From DATATV01 sp035551355 (GTDB lineage: Bacteria > Actinomycetota > Actinomycetes > Mycobacteriales > Pseudonocardiaceae), in the NCBI GenBank assembly GCA_035551355.1, contig DASZNF010000121.1:1-50772 (forward strand): a stretch of 50,772 nt of DNA, given 5' to 3'. How positions within the stretch are numbered: position 1 is the first letter of the stretch; each line of letters opens with the position of its first letter. Positions 40,591 through 49,278 of the stretch are shown here, one piece after another. Position numbers and translations under genes: made by a program. A model generated the notes under the pieces. The model made no database searches and was not told where the DNA came from. It saw only the letters and a list, made by a program, of their open reading frames with translations.

Positions 40591-41694
40591 ATGCGGCTGC
40601 TGATCGTCTACCACAGCAGATCGGGCACCCACCGCGGGCTGGCCGCGCTGGCCGCGCGCAGTGCCCGCCGCCGGGGCGCGCAGGCCCGGGTGCGCCGGGT
40701 GGTGCCGCTGACCGACGAGGACACCGGCGACGACGCGCCGTGCGTCCAGCCCGGGGACCTGCGCTGGGCCGACGCGGTGATCCTGGGCAGCCCCACCCAT
40801 TTCGGCAGCCCGACCGGCGCTTTCAAACGGTTCCTCGACTCGACCTCGCCGCTGTGGCGGGCCAACGAGCTGCGCGGGCTGGCCGTCGGCGCGATGTCCA
40901 GTTCGAACGCCCGGCACGGCGGGCGGGACTCGGCCCTGCTGGCCATCCAGCGCTGCGCATTCCACTGGGGCGCCGTGGTGGTGCCCCCGCCCGGCCGCCC
41001 GGCCGCGGGCGGGCCGCTCGGGGTGTCGGTCAGCCTGACCGCGTTGCCGGCCGACGAGGCGCTGGCGGACGCGGTGGACGGTCTGGTCGAGGGTGTGCTG
41101 TCGGTGGCAGGCCGGTTGTCCGTCCCGGTCCCCGATCACCGCCCCGCGGTCGCGGTGATCGCCGACCCCGGGCCGCCCGAGTTGGCCGAGCTCGGCGACG
41201 CGGTGGACGGTGCGGTGACCGGCCTGGACGCCGAGGTGGTCCGGCTTTCGCCCCAGGCCGCGCTGGATCCGGGTGACATGGCGGGATTCGACGCCCTCGT
41301 GCTGGGCGGGGTGGTGCGCGCCGGGCTACCCGACCCCGGCACGGTCGCCCTCGTGCAGCGGTGGAGCGACACCGGCCTGGCCGGGCTGCCCGCCGCCGGG
41401 TTCGTGGTGACGCCGGACGCCGAGGACGGCGCCGAGAGCGGGGTGCTGGGGCTGTACACGGCGCTGCTGCACGCCGGGGCGGTTATCGTGCCCGCGGGCC
41501 GGTCCGACCACCCACAACCCGACGGCGCGGGCAATCCCTACGGCACGAGCATGCCGGCGGGCGCCTGCGCGGCCGCCCGGTGGGCGGCGCGGCTGGAGTC
41601 CGCCGAGCACATGACGCACCTGGTACGAGTGGCCCGCCAATTGCGCAATTCCACGCTCCGGCCGCCCAACCTGGAAGATCAATTACCGATCTGA
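40591..41694 (+). CDS. Tandem flavodoxin-domain protein (WrbA-like)
   Basis: 367 residues holding two flavodoxin-like folds. Domain 1 (residues 1-175) starts MRLLIVYHSRSGTHRGLA, a classic FMN phosphate loop, and has ILGSPTHFGSPTGAFKRFLD as in WrbA-type NAD(P)H:quinone oxidoreductases. Domain 2 (from about 183, RPAVAVIADP) repeats the layout with LVLGGVVRAG and a weak phosphate loop. It may be an electron-transfer pair or an FMN-dependent reductase with a dead second half. Start at ATG 40591; TTG 40579 is possible. Neither has a strong ribosome site. The end overlaps the convergent LuxR gene by 12 bases. Confidence 0.8.
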   Translation: MRLLIVYHSRSGTHRGLAALAARSARRRGAQARVRRVVPLTDEDTGDDAPCVQPGDLRWADAVILGSPTHFGSPTGAFKRFLDSTSPLWRANELRGLAVGAMSSSNARHGGRDSALLAIQRCAFHWGAVVVPPPGRPAAGGPLGVSVSLTALPADEALADAVDGLVEGVLSVAGRLSVPVPDHRPAVAVIADPGPPELAELGDAVDGAVTGLDAEVVRLSPQAALDPGDMAGFDALVLGGVVRAGLPDPGTVALVQRWSDTGLAGLPAAGFVVTPDAEDGAESGVLGLYTALLHAGAVIVPAGRSDHPQPDGAGNPYGTSMPAGACAAARWAARLESAEHMTHLVRVARQLRNSTLRPPNLEDQLPI

Positions 41695-43038
41695 ATCATC
41701 GCCGATCAGCGTGGCCAGCTCCACTCGCGAATGAATTGCCAATTGCCGGAAAATATTGCGCAAATGGTAGTTCACGGTGTGCGGCGACAGGTAGAGCCGG
41801 TCGGCGATCTGCTGGTTGGTCAGACCCGCGCCGACCAGGGTGGCCACCGCGTGCTGGTTCTCGGTCAGCTCGGCCAGCCGCGCCGGCCCCCGGGGCGCCC
41901 GGGGCGCCCGGATCCGGCGTGGCAGCTCGGGCGAAACGGCCCGGTGCAGCGGCACCACCTGGCCGTCCCCGGTCAGCGCCGGGGCCTCGGGCAGTTCCTC
42001 GCCGCGTGGCCGGGTGAACCGCTGCGCGTCCGAGAGTTCCCGGGCCAGCTCCCGGGCCGCCACGGCGGGCACCGAGTCGGCCAGCACCCGTCGGGTCAGC
42101 TCCTGCGCGAACACCAGGTCGTTGCCGTCGTCGGCCAGCACCCCGGCGTCCACCACCTCCGCGATGAGCGACACCACCACACCGAAGGACTCCCCGAGCA
42201 GTGTGGCCAGATCAGGGATGGACAGCCGGTCCTCGGCCAGCGCGACCACCTGCAGCAGGCGCTGGCAGCCGGCCGACAACGAACACAGCAGCCGGCCGAC
42301 CGCGGCCCGCAGGCGCCGAGGCAGCGGCAGCGCGGACAGCCCGACCCGGTCACGCAGCACGGCGTTCCCGTGTTCCTCCACCAGGCCGGCGACCAGCTCG
42401 ACGACAAGTAGGCGGTTCCCGCCGGCCTGCCCGGCCAGCTCCAACAGTTCGGGGGTGGCCTGCGGGTCCACGACCTCGTCGACCAGCGTCCGGGTCTGCT
42501 CGCCGTCCAGCGGGTCCAGCCCCATCCTGGTCACCTCGGGGCCGTCCAGCGAGAACAGCCGCCGCACGTCCGGCCCGCCGGTGCCGGCCCGGCGGGAGAA
42601 CAACCAGACCACCGGGATGTGCGCGTACCGGGTGGGCAGCGCGGCCAGCACGCGCACGCTGGCCGAGGGCAGTTCGGCCACATCGTCGACGGTGACCAGC
42701 AGCGGCACGCCCACCCCGCGCTGCCAGGCGTGCTGCTGGACGGCCAGCCAGGAACACAGGGCGGGCAGCCCGTCCCGGTCACCGAGCGCGGGCAGCACCC
42801 GCAGCGTGTCCGGCAGCTCGGCCACCGCGCGGTCCAGGAAGCGCAGGGTGGGCCGGTCCTGGCTGCTCGCGGCGGCGAACCCGCGTGCCTCGGCGCGCAC
42901 GGCCGCGTTCATCAGCACCGTGGATTTGCCCGCCCCCGCGCACCCCTCGACGAGCAGAATCGAACCGGTCCCGAGTTCGGCCGCGGTCAGCGAGCGATCC
43001 ACCTGCCGGATCTCGCCGCGGAAGCCGAACAACCCCAT
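41683..43038 (-). CDS. LuxR-family regulator with AAA/ATPase domain (short LAL type)
   Basis: 451 residues. N-terminal ATPase with Walker A GCAGAGKST (32-40) and Walker B-like LLVTVDDVAELP. C-terminal LuxR HTH at about 390-445 (LTENQHAVATLVGAGLTNQQIADRL, SPHTVNYHLRNIF). It is about half the length of full LAL activators because the long TPR middle is missing. It is probably a pathway activator. ATG 43038 has GGAGGG six bases upstream; the 20 residues of open frame before it are not coding. Convergent with the end of the biosynthetic operon. Confidence 0.9.
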   Translation of the reverse strand: MGLFGFRGEIRQVDRSLTAAELGTGSILLVEGCAGAGKSTVLMNAAVRAEARGFAAASSQDRPTLRFLDRAVAELPDTLRVLPALGDRDGLPALCSWLAVQQHAWQRGVGVPLLVTVDDVAELPSASVRVLAALPTRYAHIPVVWLFSRRAGTGGPDVRRLFSLDGPEVTRMGLDPLDGEQTRTLVDEVVDPQATPELLELAGQAGGNRLLVVELVAGLVEEHGNAVLRDRVGLSALPLPRRLRAAVGRLLCSLSAGCQRLLQVVALAEDRLSIPDLATLLGESFGVVVSLIAEVVDAGVLADDGNDLVFAQELTRRVLADSVPAVAARELARELSDAQRFTRPRGEELPEAPALTGDGQVVPLHRAVSPELPRRIRAPRAPRGPARLAELTENQHAVATLVGAGLTNQQIADRLYLSPHTVNYHLRNIFRQLAIHSRVELATLIGDDSDR

Positions 43039-43252
43039 CGCCACCCTCCGGAAACGCCAAAGCCGTGCGGTCCGATGTATTTCGCGCGGCATTGGCATTC
43101 CCCGCGCACTTCGGATTCACCGTAGCAGTGACGCGATCTCAGCAAGATCGATCTGAGCGGATGCTCGATGAGCGCAGAGCCAGAGGTAGATAGACGGGAA
43201 GCCCCTGGTAGGACTGGATTTGCGAAGCTCAAGTCCGAACACAGAGGCTCTC

Positions 43253-43582
43253 GTGATCACTCATCCTGCCACCCTCGATGTCTCCCGCGAACGTGCCCAG
43301 CAGGTCGGCCGACTGCGTTGGTTTCGCCATGGCACCGATATCACCGCAGTGGCCCGTGACCACGGCATCTCCCGCGCTACCGGTTACCGCTGCGTCGAGG
43401 AGGTCGTGACCGTCCTGGCCGCTCACGCTCCAGACCTGCACGAGGCGCCGCACTCGAACTCACCCATTTCGAGCACGGCAGACCGCATGAAAGTTGTTGA
43501 GACCACGTCAGTGGCGGAACAATACTGCCGAGAAATCGATTTCGCGATCCGCGGCGCGAATCTCCGGGGTGTAATCAGTTGA
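43253..43582 (+). pseudogene. IS5-type transposase remnant (N-terminal part)
   Basis: The first 60-70 codons (SRERAQQVGRLRWFRHG, ARDHGISRATGYRCVEEVV, LAAHAPDLHEA) match the N-terminal helix-turn-helix region of IS5-family transposases common in Streptomyces and relatives. After about 43450 the homology stops, and the frame runs through unrelated sequence to 43582, overlapping the end of the next gene. No DDE core remains. It marks the right edge of the biosynthetic cluster. Confidence 0.7.
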
Positions 43583-44618
43583 CCCAGCTGCCGTCCTCCA
43601 TGCGCCGGATCCAGTCGGTGGCGACCTGCGCGTAGATCGGGTCGCCGGCCAGCTCGTCCTCCCGGCGGCAGGCCTCCACGTACTTGATGGCGTGCGGATC
43701 GCCGGTGGCGATCGCCCGGTCGGCCAGCACCTCGTAGCCGACCGGAGTGATCGGCAGGACTTCCGGGCTTCGGCGCCCGGTGCCGTAGGCGCTGCGGACC
43801 GCAGCGGTGAACTGCCAGGCCCCGGCCACACTGGGCCAGACCTGCTCGGCGGGCAGGTGCGGCAGCACAAGGCGCACTGCGGCAGGGACGGTCAGCGCAT
43901 GGATGATGGCCATGAACTTGTGGTGATCATCGGTGAGATAGGCCTGCGCGGCCAGGGTGGTGATCACGCTCAGGGCCTGGTGCGGGTCGGCTGGCCTGCG
44001 CACGTCGTCCACCTCGCCGGCGAACTCGGGCAGCAGGTCCAGCGCCTCCAGGCGGATCCGCACCACGGCCTCGAACCCTTGGCTGGTGGCGAGTTTCGGC
44101 AGCGTCGCCCAGGCTGCGGGCAGCTCGCGCCGGCCCGCGAACCGCTGGCTGCCGGGCAGTTCCTGGTAACGCGCGGCCCAGTAGCCCAGCCCGCAGGCCA
44201 GTTCATCCAGGCGTTCCGGGGTGTTCTTCTCGGCGATCGCGCGCACCGCGTGCCCGGTGCGGATCACCCCGTGCCCGGCACCCGCGGGCAGCCCGGGCAG
44301 CAGCCGCGGCCACCACTGCCCCACCACCTCCGGCCACGGCCGCTCGGCCAGCCGGGCCCGGAAGAACGCGGTCCAGTCGCCCAGCAGCCGCATGTTGCCC
44401 AGCGCCACCGGCCAGTTGTCCCCGTCGATCCGCTGTCCGCGGCTCGGCCCGTCCTGGTAGAGCACCTTGCGGTAGTCGCTGACGAAACGTCCGATCGCGT
44501 CCGGCCGGCCCAGCCGGATCAATGCCTCCGCCGCCATCGGTCCGTGATTGCTGATGCCGGGCCCGAATTCGGGTCCGCAGTCGCCGAGGTAGGTCAGTGC
44601 GTCGTCCAGTTCGGACAT
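43575..44618 (-). CDS. Questin oxidase-like protein (DUF4243)
   Basis: 347 residues. SNHGPMAAEALIRLGR near the N-terminus and HAVRAIAEKNTPERLDELACGLGYWAARYQ are typical of the questin-oxidase/DUF4243 family, all-helical proteins first linked to Baeyer-Villiger-type opening of anthraquinones in fungi. In bacteria the role is mostly unknown and no cofactor motif is visible. GGGAGG lies just upstream of ATG 44618; the open frame before it is a shadow. It may be a tailoring gene of the adjacent cluster, but it lies outside the IS5 relic and on the other strand. Confidence 0.85.
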   Translation of the reverse strand: MSELDDALTYLGDCGPEFGPGISNHGPMAAEALIRLGRPDAIGRFVSDYRKVLYQDGPSRGQRIDGDNWPVALGNMRLLGDWTAFFRARLAERPWPEVVGQWWPRLLPGLPAGAGHGVIRTGHAVRAIAEKNTPERLDELACGLGYWAARYQELPGSQRFAGRRELPAAWATLPKLATSQGFEAVVRIRLEALDLLPEFAGEVDDVRRPADPHQALSVITTLAAQAYLTDDHHKFMAIIHALTVPAAVRLVLPHLPAEQVWPSVAGAWQFTAAVRSAYGTGRRSPEVLPITPVGYEVLADRAIATGDPHAIKYVEACRREDELAGDPIYAQVATDWIRRMEDGSWVN

Positions 44619-44852
44619 GATGCCTCCCGGTTGTCGCGAGCCGAGCCGCGCTCGATGCCGTGCACAGTCCGTGGTGCTGCGAAATCGCCTGTGCCGCAAG
44701 GGTAACCACGAAAATTCCGGCAACCGGCCGGTGACCGGCGTTGTCTGGCACGACTACTTGATCGCGCAGTCCGGCCGTCCGTTCTGGTAGTGGAGCGGGC
44801 CGGGCCGATCTGCGACGTTGGATGCGGGGGATCAGTGATGGAGGAATGGATC

Positions 44853-45488
44853 GTGATCACAGACGCCGTTCCAGCCAACCCGGTCGGCCGGGTGTTCCGG
44901 TCGCTGCGCCGGCGTGCCGCGCTGATGCGCGAGGACGTCGACACCGTGCTGGCCCGGGATCCATCGGTGCACAGCCGGGCCGAGGCGTTGCTGGCGCCGC
45001 ACCTGGTGGCGATCTGGGCCTACCGGCTCTCGCACGCGCTGTACATGTCCGGACGGCGGGTGCCCGCCGGTTGTGTCGGGCGGCTGGGCCGATTGATCTC
45101 CGGCGGGATAGAGATCCATCCCGGCGCGCGCATCGGCCGCCGGTTCTTCGTCGACCACGGCTGCGGCACGGTGATCGGCGAGACCGCGGTGATCGGCGAC
45201 GATGTCACGCTCTACCACCAGGTCACCCTGGGCGCGGTGGGCTGGTGGCGGGACAACCGGCGGCAACCCGGCGAGCGGCGCCACCCGCTGCTGGGCTGCC
45301 GAGTGGTGGTGGGCGCTGGCGCGGTGATCCTCGGCCCGGTGCGGGTCGGCGACGACGCGCGTATCGGCTCGAAGAGTCTCGTCACGGACGATGTGGCGGC
45401 CGGGGCCGTGCTGTCGACCGAGCGCACCACGCCCGCTGTGCCCACCCGGCCGATTCGACGCACAGAGTACGTCCGCCCAGACCAATAA
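44853..45488 (+). CDS. cysE: Serine O-acetyltransferase
   Basis: About 211 residues. N-terminal helical part (LMREDVDTVLARDPSV) followed by the left-handed beta-helix of hexapeptide repeats: IEIHPGARIGRRFFVDHGCGTVIGETAVIGD region, VTLYHQVTLGAV and VVVGAGAVILGPVRVGDDARIG. The catalytic His is in DHGCG. It makes O-acetylserine from serine and acetyl-CoA. No cysK is adjacent, but a CysK-like enzyme lies in the cluster at 39531. GTG 44853 has GGAGG eight bases upstream and is preferred to ATG 44838. Divergent from the questin-oxidase-like gene across a 234-base region where I see no clear operator. Confidence 0.9.
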   Translation: MITDAVPANPVGRVFRSLRRRAALMREDVDTVLARDPSVHSRAEALLAPHLVAIWAYRLSHALYMSGRRVPAGCVGRLGRLISGGIEIHPGARIGRRFFVDHGCGTVIGETAVIGDDVTLYHQVTLGAVGWWRDNRRQPGERRHPLLGCRVVVGAGAVILGPVRVGDDARIGSKSLVTDDVAAGAVLSTERTTPAVPTRPIRRTEYVRPDQ

Positions 45489-45620
45489 AGAATCAACAGT
45501 GAGTTGCTTCTGCTCGCGGGTAACTCGATAAAATCGCGAGTCGATCACTCGTTTGTAGTACTGGTTCGTACCAGACCGTTCCACGTCCGGTCAGATGGCG
45601 CGGGGACGCAACGGTTCGCG

Positions 45621-45649
45621 TTGACAACAAAAGTCCACGGTACTAGCGT
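45621..45649 (+). promoter_or_regulatory. Probable housekeeping-sigma promoter
   Basis: TTGACA (45621-45626) and TAGCGT (45644-45649) are separated by exactly 17 bases, a strong match to TTGACA/TAnnnT. The site lies in the 329-base gap between cysE and the isocitrate-lyase-family gene and would drive that gene and the SARP regulator. The rest of the gap is relatively AT-rich and shows no gene. Confidence 0.65.
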
Positions 45650-45817
45650 CAATTCGAGATTGATGGCGCAGGCGCCAACGGTGACAATGACCGGTCTCTG
45701 AGGATTGTTGATTCTCCGACAACGCGGACTCGAAAACGATTCCGTGTCGGGTCGTGCCGCTGGGCGAGTTTCGTGGCGGAAAACGAACAGCATCCAGTCT
45801 ACCGGAGGGAGATGACG

Positions 45818-46660
45818 ATGAGCCACGGAGAGCGACTGCGTATCGCGATCCGGTCCGGCCCGGTCACACCGCTGATCGGGATCTACGACATGTACTCCGC
45901 CTCGGTGGTGGCCCAGCACTTCGACGGCATGTTCGTCTCCGGGTTCGGCTTCGCCGCCTCCTACTACGGCCTGCCCGACATCGGGTTCATCGCCTGGCCG
46001 GACGTCGTCAACTTCGTGCAGCGGCTGCGCGTTGCCTTTCCGGACAAGCACTTGCTGGTCGACATCGACGACGGCTACGTCGACCCTGAGGTCGCCTCGC
46101 ACGTGGTCAGCCATCTGGAACACCTCGGCGCGTCGGGGGTGATCATGGAGGACCAGAGCCGGCCGCGCCGCTGCGGACACCTTGACGGCAAACAGATCCT
46201 GCCGTTGGCCGACTATCTGGAAAAGCTCGACCTGGTGCTGCGCACCCGCACCGATCTGGTGGTGGTCGCCCGCACCGACGCCGGGGACGAGCAGGAGATC
46301 CTGACCCGCGCGGCCGCGCTGGCCGAGACCGACGCCGACGTGATCCTGGTCGACGGGGTCAAGCACGCCGAATGGATTCGCAAGGTGCGCGCGGTGGTCG
46401 GGGACAAACCGTTGCTGTTCAACCAGATCGCCGGGGGCAAGTCGCCCCGGTTCTCGCTGACCGAACTGGGCGAACTGGGGGTGAACGTGGCCATCTACAG
46501 CACGCCCTGCCTGTTCGCCGCGCAGCGCGCCATGGACGACGCGATGATCTCGCTGGCCGACACAGACGGCCGGCTGCCCGAGGTGCGCGGCGACGAGGTC
46601 GGGGTGTCCGCGTCGGTCGAGTTGCTCAACCGCAACATCAGCCGCAACCACGTGGCATGA
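45818..46660 (+). CDS. Isocitrate lyase/PEP mutase-superfamily enzyme
   Basis: 280 residues of the ICL/PEPM TIM-barrel superfamily. Mg2+-binding DIDDGYVDP, EDQSRPRRCGHLDGK and VVVARTDAG are present. The Cys in RRCGH matches the catalytic Cys of C-C lyases rather than PEP mutase, so it probably cleaves a 2-hydroxy- or 2-oxo-dicarboxylate (methylisocitrate lyase or oxaloacetate hydrolase type). If it makes oxalate or glyoxylate it could feed the Frc/TPP pair at 34-37 kb. Start is ATG 45818, eight bases after GGAGGG; ATG 45812 is too close. The stop overlaps the SARP start (ATGA). Confidence 0.87.
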   Translation: MSHGERLRIAIRSGPVTPLIGIYDMYSASVVAQHFDGMFVSGFGFAASYYGLPDIGFIAWPDVVNFVQRLRVAFPDKHLLVDIDDGYVDPEVASHVVSHLEHLGASGVIMEDQSRPRRCGHLDGKQILPLADYLEKLDLVLRTRTDLVVVARTDAGDEQEILTRAAALAETDADVILVDGVKHAEWIRKVRAVVGDKPLLFNQIAGGKSPRFSLTELGELGVNVAIYSTPCLFAAQRAMDDAMISLADTDGRLPEVRGDEVGVSASVELLNRNISRNHVA

Positions 46661-48618
46661 CGCAGGATACGAGCAGCCCGCAGTTCATGGTGCTGGGTGC
46701 CGTCCGGGCGCACCCGGCGGGTGGCGGCGAACCGCACCGGCTGGGCTCCCCGCAGCAGCAGGCGATGCTGGCCATCCTGCTGCTGCGCGCAGGCCAGCCG
46801 GTGTCGCTGAGCGAACTGATCGAGGGCCTCTGGGGCCGGACTCCCCCGCCCACCGCGTCCTCGATCGTGCGCAAGCACGCCTGGCGGCTGCGCCGGGTGC
46901 TGGACGCGGCCAGCGGACCCGAGCGTCTGCTGACCTCGGTCGGCGACGGCTACCGGCTCACCCTCGCGCCGTTGCGGGTGGACGCCCTGCAGGCCGAGTC
47001 GCTGGCGGCCGCGGCCCGTCGGCTGATCACCATGGACAATGTGGCCGCAGCACACGACCGACTACTCGAAGCGCTGCAGCTGTGGCAGGGCGAGCCCCTG
47101 GCCGGGGTGCCGGGGCCGTTCGCCAAGCGCAGCCGGGACCGCCTGGTGGAATTGCGGGTCTCGCTGCTGGACGAACGCTGGGAGCTGGAACTGGCGCAGG
47201 AACAACCGCACGCCGCGATTCCCGCGCTGACCGAGACGATCGCCGCCCACCCGGTGCGGGAGCACTCCTACGCGCTGCTGATGCGGGCGCTGTTCGCGGC
47301 CGGCCGCCAGCAGGAGGCGCTGGCCACGTTCGCCGACGCCCGGCGCAGGCTCGGCGAACGGCACGGCCTGCAACCGGGCTCCGAGCTGACCGAGGTGCAT
47401 CGCCGCATCCTGCACGGCGAGTCGACCGCGCTGCCGCGCCCGCGCGAGGAGCTCAGCCTGCCCGGCCAGCGACCGGCCTGGCACGACCAGCAGCCGTTGC
47501 GGTCGCTGCGGCCGCTGCCCGAGCCGCACATCGAGCGACTGCCGGTGGAATCTCCGCCGGCTGTGGCGGCCACCGACCCGCCCGCGCCGATCGCCACTCC
47601 GGTCCCGGCGCAGCTGCCCCCTGACCTGCCCGATTTCACCGGCCGGGCGCCCCAGACGGCGGAACTGGTGCTGGCCCTGACCAGCCCGGACCGCCACGCA
47701 CCGGCGGTCGTGGCGGTCACCGGTATGGGCGGCGTGGGAAAAACCGCGCTTGCCGTGCACGTGGCCCATCAGGTGCGGTCGGCCTACCCCGACGGTCAGC
47801 TGCACGTCGACCTAGCCAGCGTCGACGGTACGGCGGACGGGGCCGAGGTGGTGCTGGGCGCGTTGCTGTCCGGCCTCGGCGTGGCTGCCACGGCCTGGCC
47901 GGACGGGTGCGTGGAGCGCAGCGGTCTGGTGCGCTCGCTGCTCAACGGCCGCCGGGTGCTGATCACCCTGGACAACGCCTGGGATCCGGCCGCGATCCGC
48001 GACGCCATCCCCGGTTCGGCCGGGTGCGGGGTGCTGATCACCGGCCGCGTACGGATGGACGGTCTGCCGCTGACCACCCAGCTCCGGCTGGACATCTTCC
48101 AGCCCGACGAGGCCATGGACCTTCTCGGCCGGAGTATCGGCGCGGACCGGCTGGCCGACGACAAGACCGGTGCGGTCACGCTGGTCGCCGCGTGCGGCCA
48201 CCTCCCGCTGGCCATCCGGATCGCGGCGGCCCGGCTGGCCGCGCGACCCAGCTGGACGATGGGCGCGCTGGCTGAGCGGCTGGGCGACGAGCGCCGCCGG
48301 ATGGCCGAACTGCGGGCCGGCGCGCTGGCCGTGGAGTCCACCTTCGAGCTGAGCTACCGGCATCTCACCGCCGACCAGATCCGGTCGCTCGGTCTGCTCG
48401 CCAGGTGCGCCGCGGCCGAGGTGACACCAGCGGAGGCGGCCAAGATGCTCGGCGGGGACCAGGAAGGTGCGGAACGCGCACTGGAGGGACTCGTCGACGC
48501 CGCGATGATGGAATCGCCCGAGCCCGGGCGCTACCGCTATCACGACCTGGTGCGCGGCTACGCCCGGCTCCGGGCCCTGGCCGAACCCCCGGCCCCGGAC
48601 CTGGATGCCCTGTCGTAG
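46657..48618 (+). CDS. SARP-family regulator with NB-ARC domain (AfsR-like)
   Basis: 653 residues. OmpR-like winged HTH at about 10-100 (LGSPQQQAMLAILLLRAG, SSIVRKHAWRLRRVL), then the bacterial transcriptional activation domain (VDALQAESLAAAARR to about 250), a Pro-rich linker, and an NB-ARC ATPase with P-loop VTGMGGVGKTALA (about 352-364) and ITLDNAWDP. The C-terminal TPR array of AfsR itself is absent. SARPs activate antibiotic clusters by binding direct repeats near -35. Translational coupling to the ICL/PEPM-family gene is odd for a regulator and ties that enzyme to the regulon. Confidence 0.93.
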   Translation: MTQDTSSPQFMVLGAVRAHPAGGGEPHRLGSPQQQAMLAILLLRAGQPVSLSELIEGLWGRTPPPTASSIVRKHAWRLRRVLDAASGPERLLTSVGDGYRLTLAPLRVDALQAESLAAAARRLITMDNVAAAHDRLLEALQLWQGEPLAGVPGPFAKRSRDRLVELRVSLLDERWELELAQEQPHAAIPALTETIAAHPVREHSYALLMRALFAAGRQQEALATFADARRRLGERHGLQPGSELTEVHRRILHGESTALPRPREELSLPGQRPAWHDQQPLRSLRPLPEPHIERLPVESPPAVAATDPPAPIATPVPAQLPPDLPDFTGRAPQTAELVLALTSPDRHAPAVVAVTGMGGVGKTALAVHVAHQVRSAYPDGQLHVDLASVDGTADGAEVVLGALLSGLGVAATAWPDGCVERSGLVRSLLNGRRVLITLDNAWDPAAIRDAIPGSAGCGVLITGRVRMDGLPLTTQLRLDIFQPDEAMDLLGRSIGADRLADDKTGAVTLVAACGHLPLAIRIAAARLAARPSWTMGALAERLGDERRRMAELRAGALAVESTFELSYRHLTADQIRSLGLLARCAAAEVTPAEAAKMLGGDQEGAERALEGLVDAAMMESPEPGRYRYHDLVRGYARLRALAEPPAPDLDALS

Positions 48619-48743
48619 AAAACTGACCGAGATGATTGACACCTGGGCCTCTTGTCCACTCGCTGCCCACCGCTGGACCCGTTGAGATCTGGCAGAACTG
48701 CTCACTCCCGGCGTCAACCGCCGTCAGATCACCGAAGGGACAT

Positions 48744-49208
48744 CTACGGCCTGTTGTTGGTTTGGCTGCCGATCCCTGTCACGATGAGCCGCAGTGAGGC
48801 TCGCAGGTGCTGGGCGGCTCGCGGGCTGAGCGGCGCGAGGAACGCATACTCGGCCTCATCGCTGGCGGCGGTGGCCCGCCGGAGGGTGTCCTGCCCGGCT
48901 CCGGTCAGTTCGACCACATTGCGGCGGCGGTCGTCCGCATGCGGATGACGCGACACCAGACCCTTATTCTCCAAGGTGTCCAGCAGCGCGACCATCGTCG
49001 TACGGTCAATACCGAGACGCTGCGCCACCTGCAGTTGGGAGGCCGGTTCGCGGCCGGCGAGAACGAACAGCACCCCCAGCTCACGCCCGTCGATCCCGCA
49101 AGGCGCGAGCGCCTCGTCGTTGAGCTCGGCCATCCGCAACTGCGCGTGCTTGAGCAGATAGCCGAGACGACTACCCAGCTCGGGCTCCGGCCCCTCAGTC
49201 GTAGACAC
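48744..49208 (-). CDS. MarR-family transcriptional regulator
   Basis: 154 residues: LGYLLKHAQLRMAELNDEAL, then the winged HTH SQLQVAQRLGIDRTTMVALLDTLENKGLV and the wing HPHADDRRRNVVELT, all standard for MarR dimers that sense small phenolic or hydrophobic ligands. GTG 49208 is the start; there is no strong ribosome site. It is divergent from an alpha/beta hydrolase gene, with a double operator between them, so it very probably represses itself and the hydrolase. Confidence 0.92.
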   Translation of the reverse strand: MSTTEGPEPELGSRLGYLLKHAQLRMAELNDEALAPCGIDGRELGVLFVLAGREPASQLQVAQRLGIDRTTMVALLDTLENKGLVSRHPHADDRRRNVVELTGAGQDTLRRATAASDEAEYAFLAPLSPRAAQHLRASLRLIVTGIGSQTNNRP

Positions 49209-49228
49209 ACTCGAAGCTTACCGCTAAC

Positions 49229-49255
49229 CTGATCGTCAGCAGAGCTGATAATCAG
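49229..49255. promoter_or_regulatory. Double MarR operator
   Basis: CTGATCGTCAG (49229-49239) and CTGATAATCAG (49245-49255) are two copies of the palindrome CTGA-N3-TCAG with centres 16 bp apart. They fill the 70-base divergent promoter of the MarR and hydrolase genes. Confidence 0.7.
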
Positions 49256-49278
49256 TAGGCAGCTTCAGGAGGAGACAC

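Noticed and set aside
45818..46660. Phosphonate pathway marker (PEP mutase)
   Set aside because: The motif RRCGH has the lyase-type Cys, and no phosphonopyruvate decarboxylase or other phosphonate gene is present.
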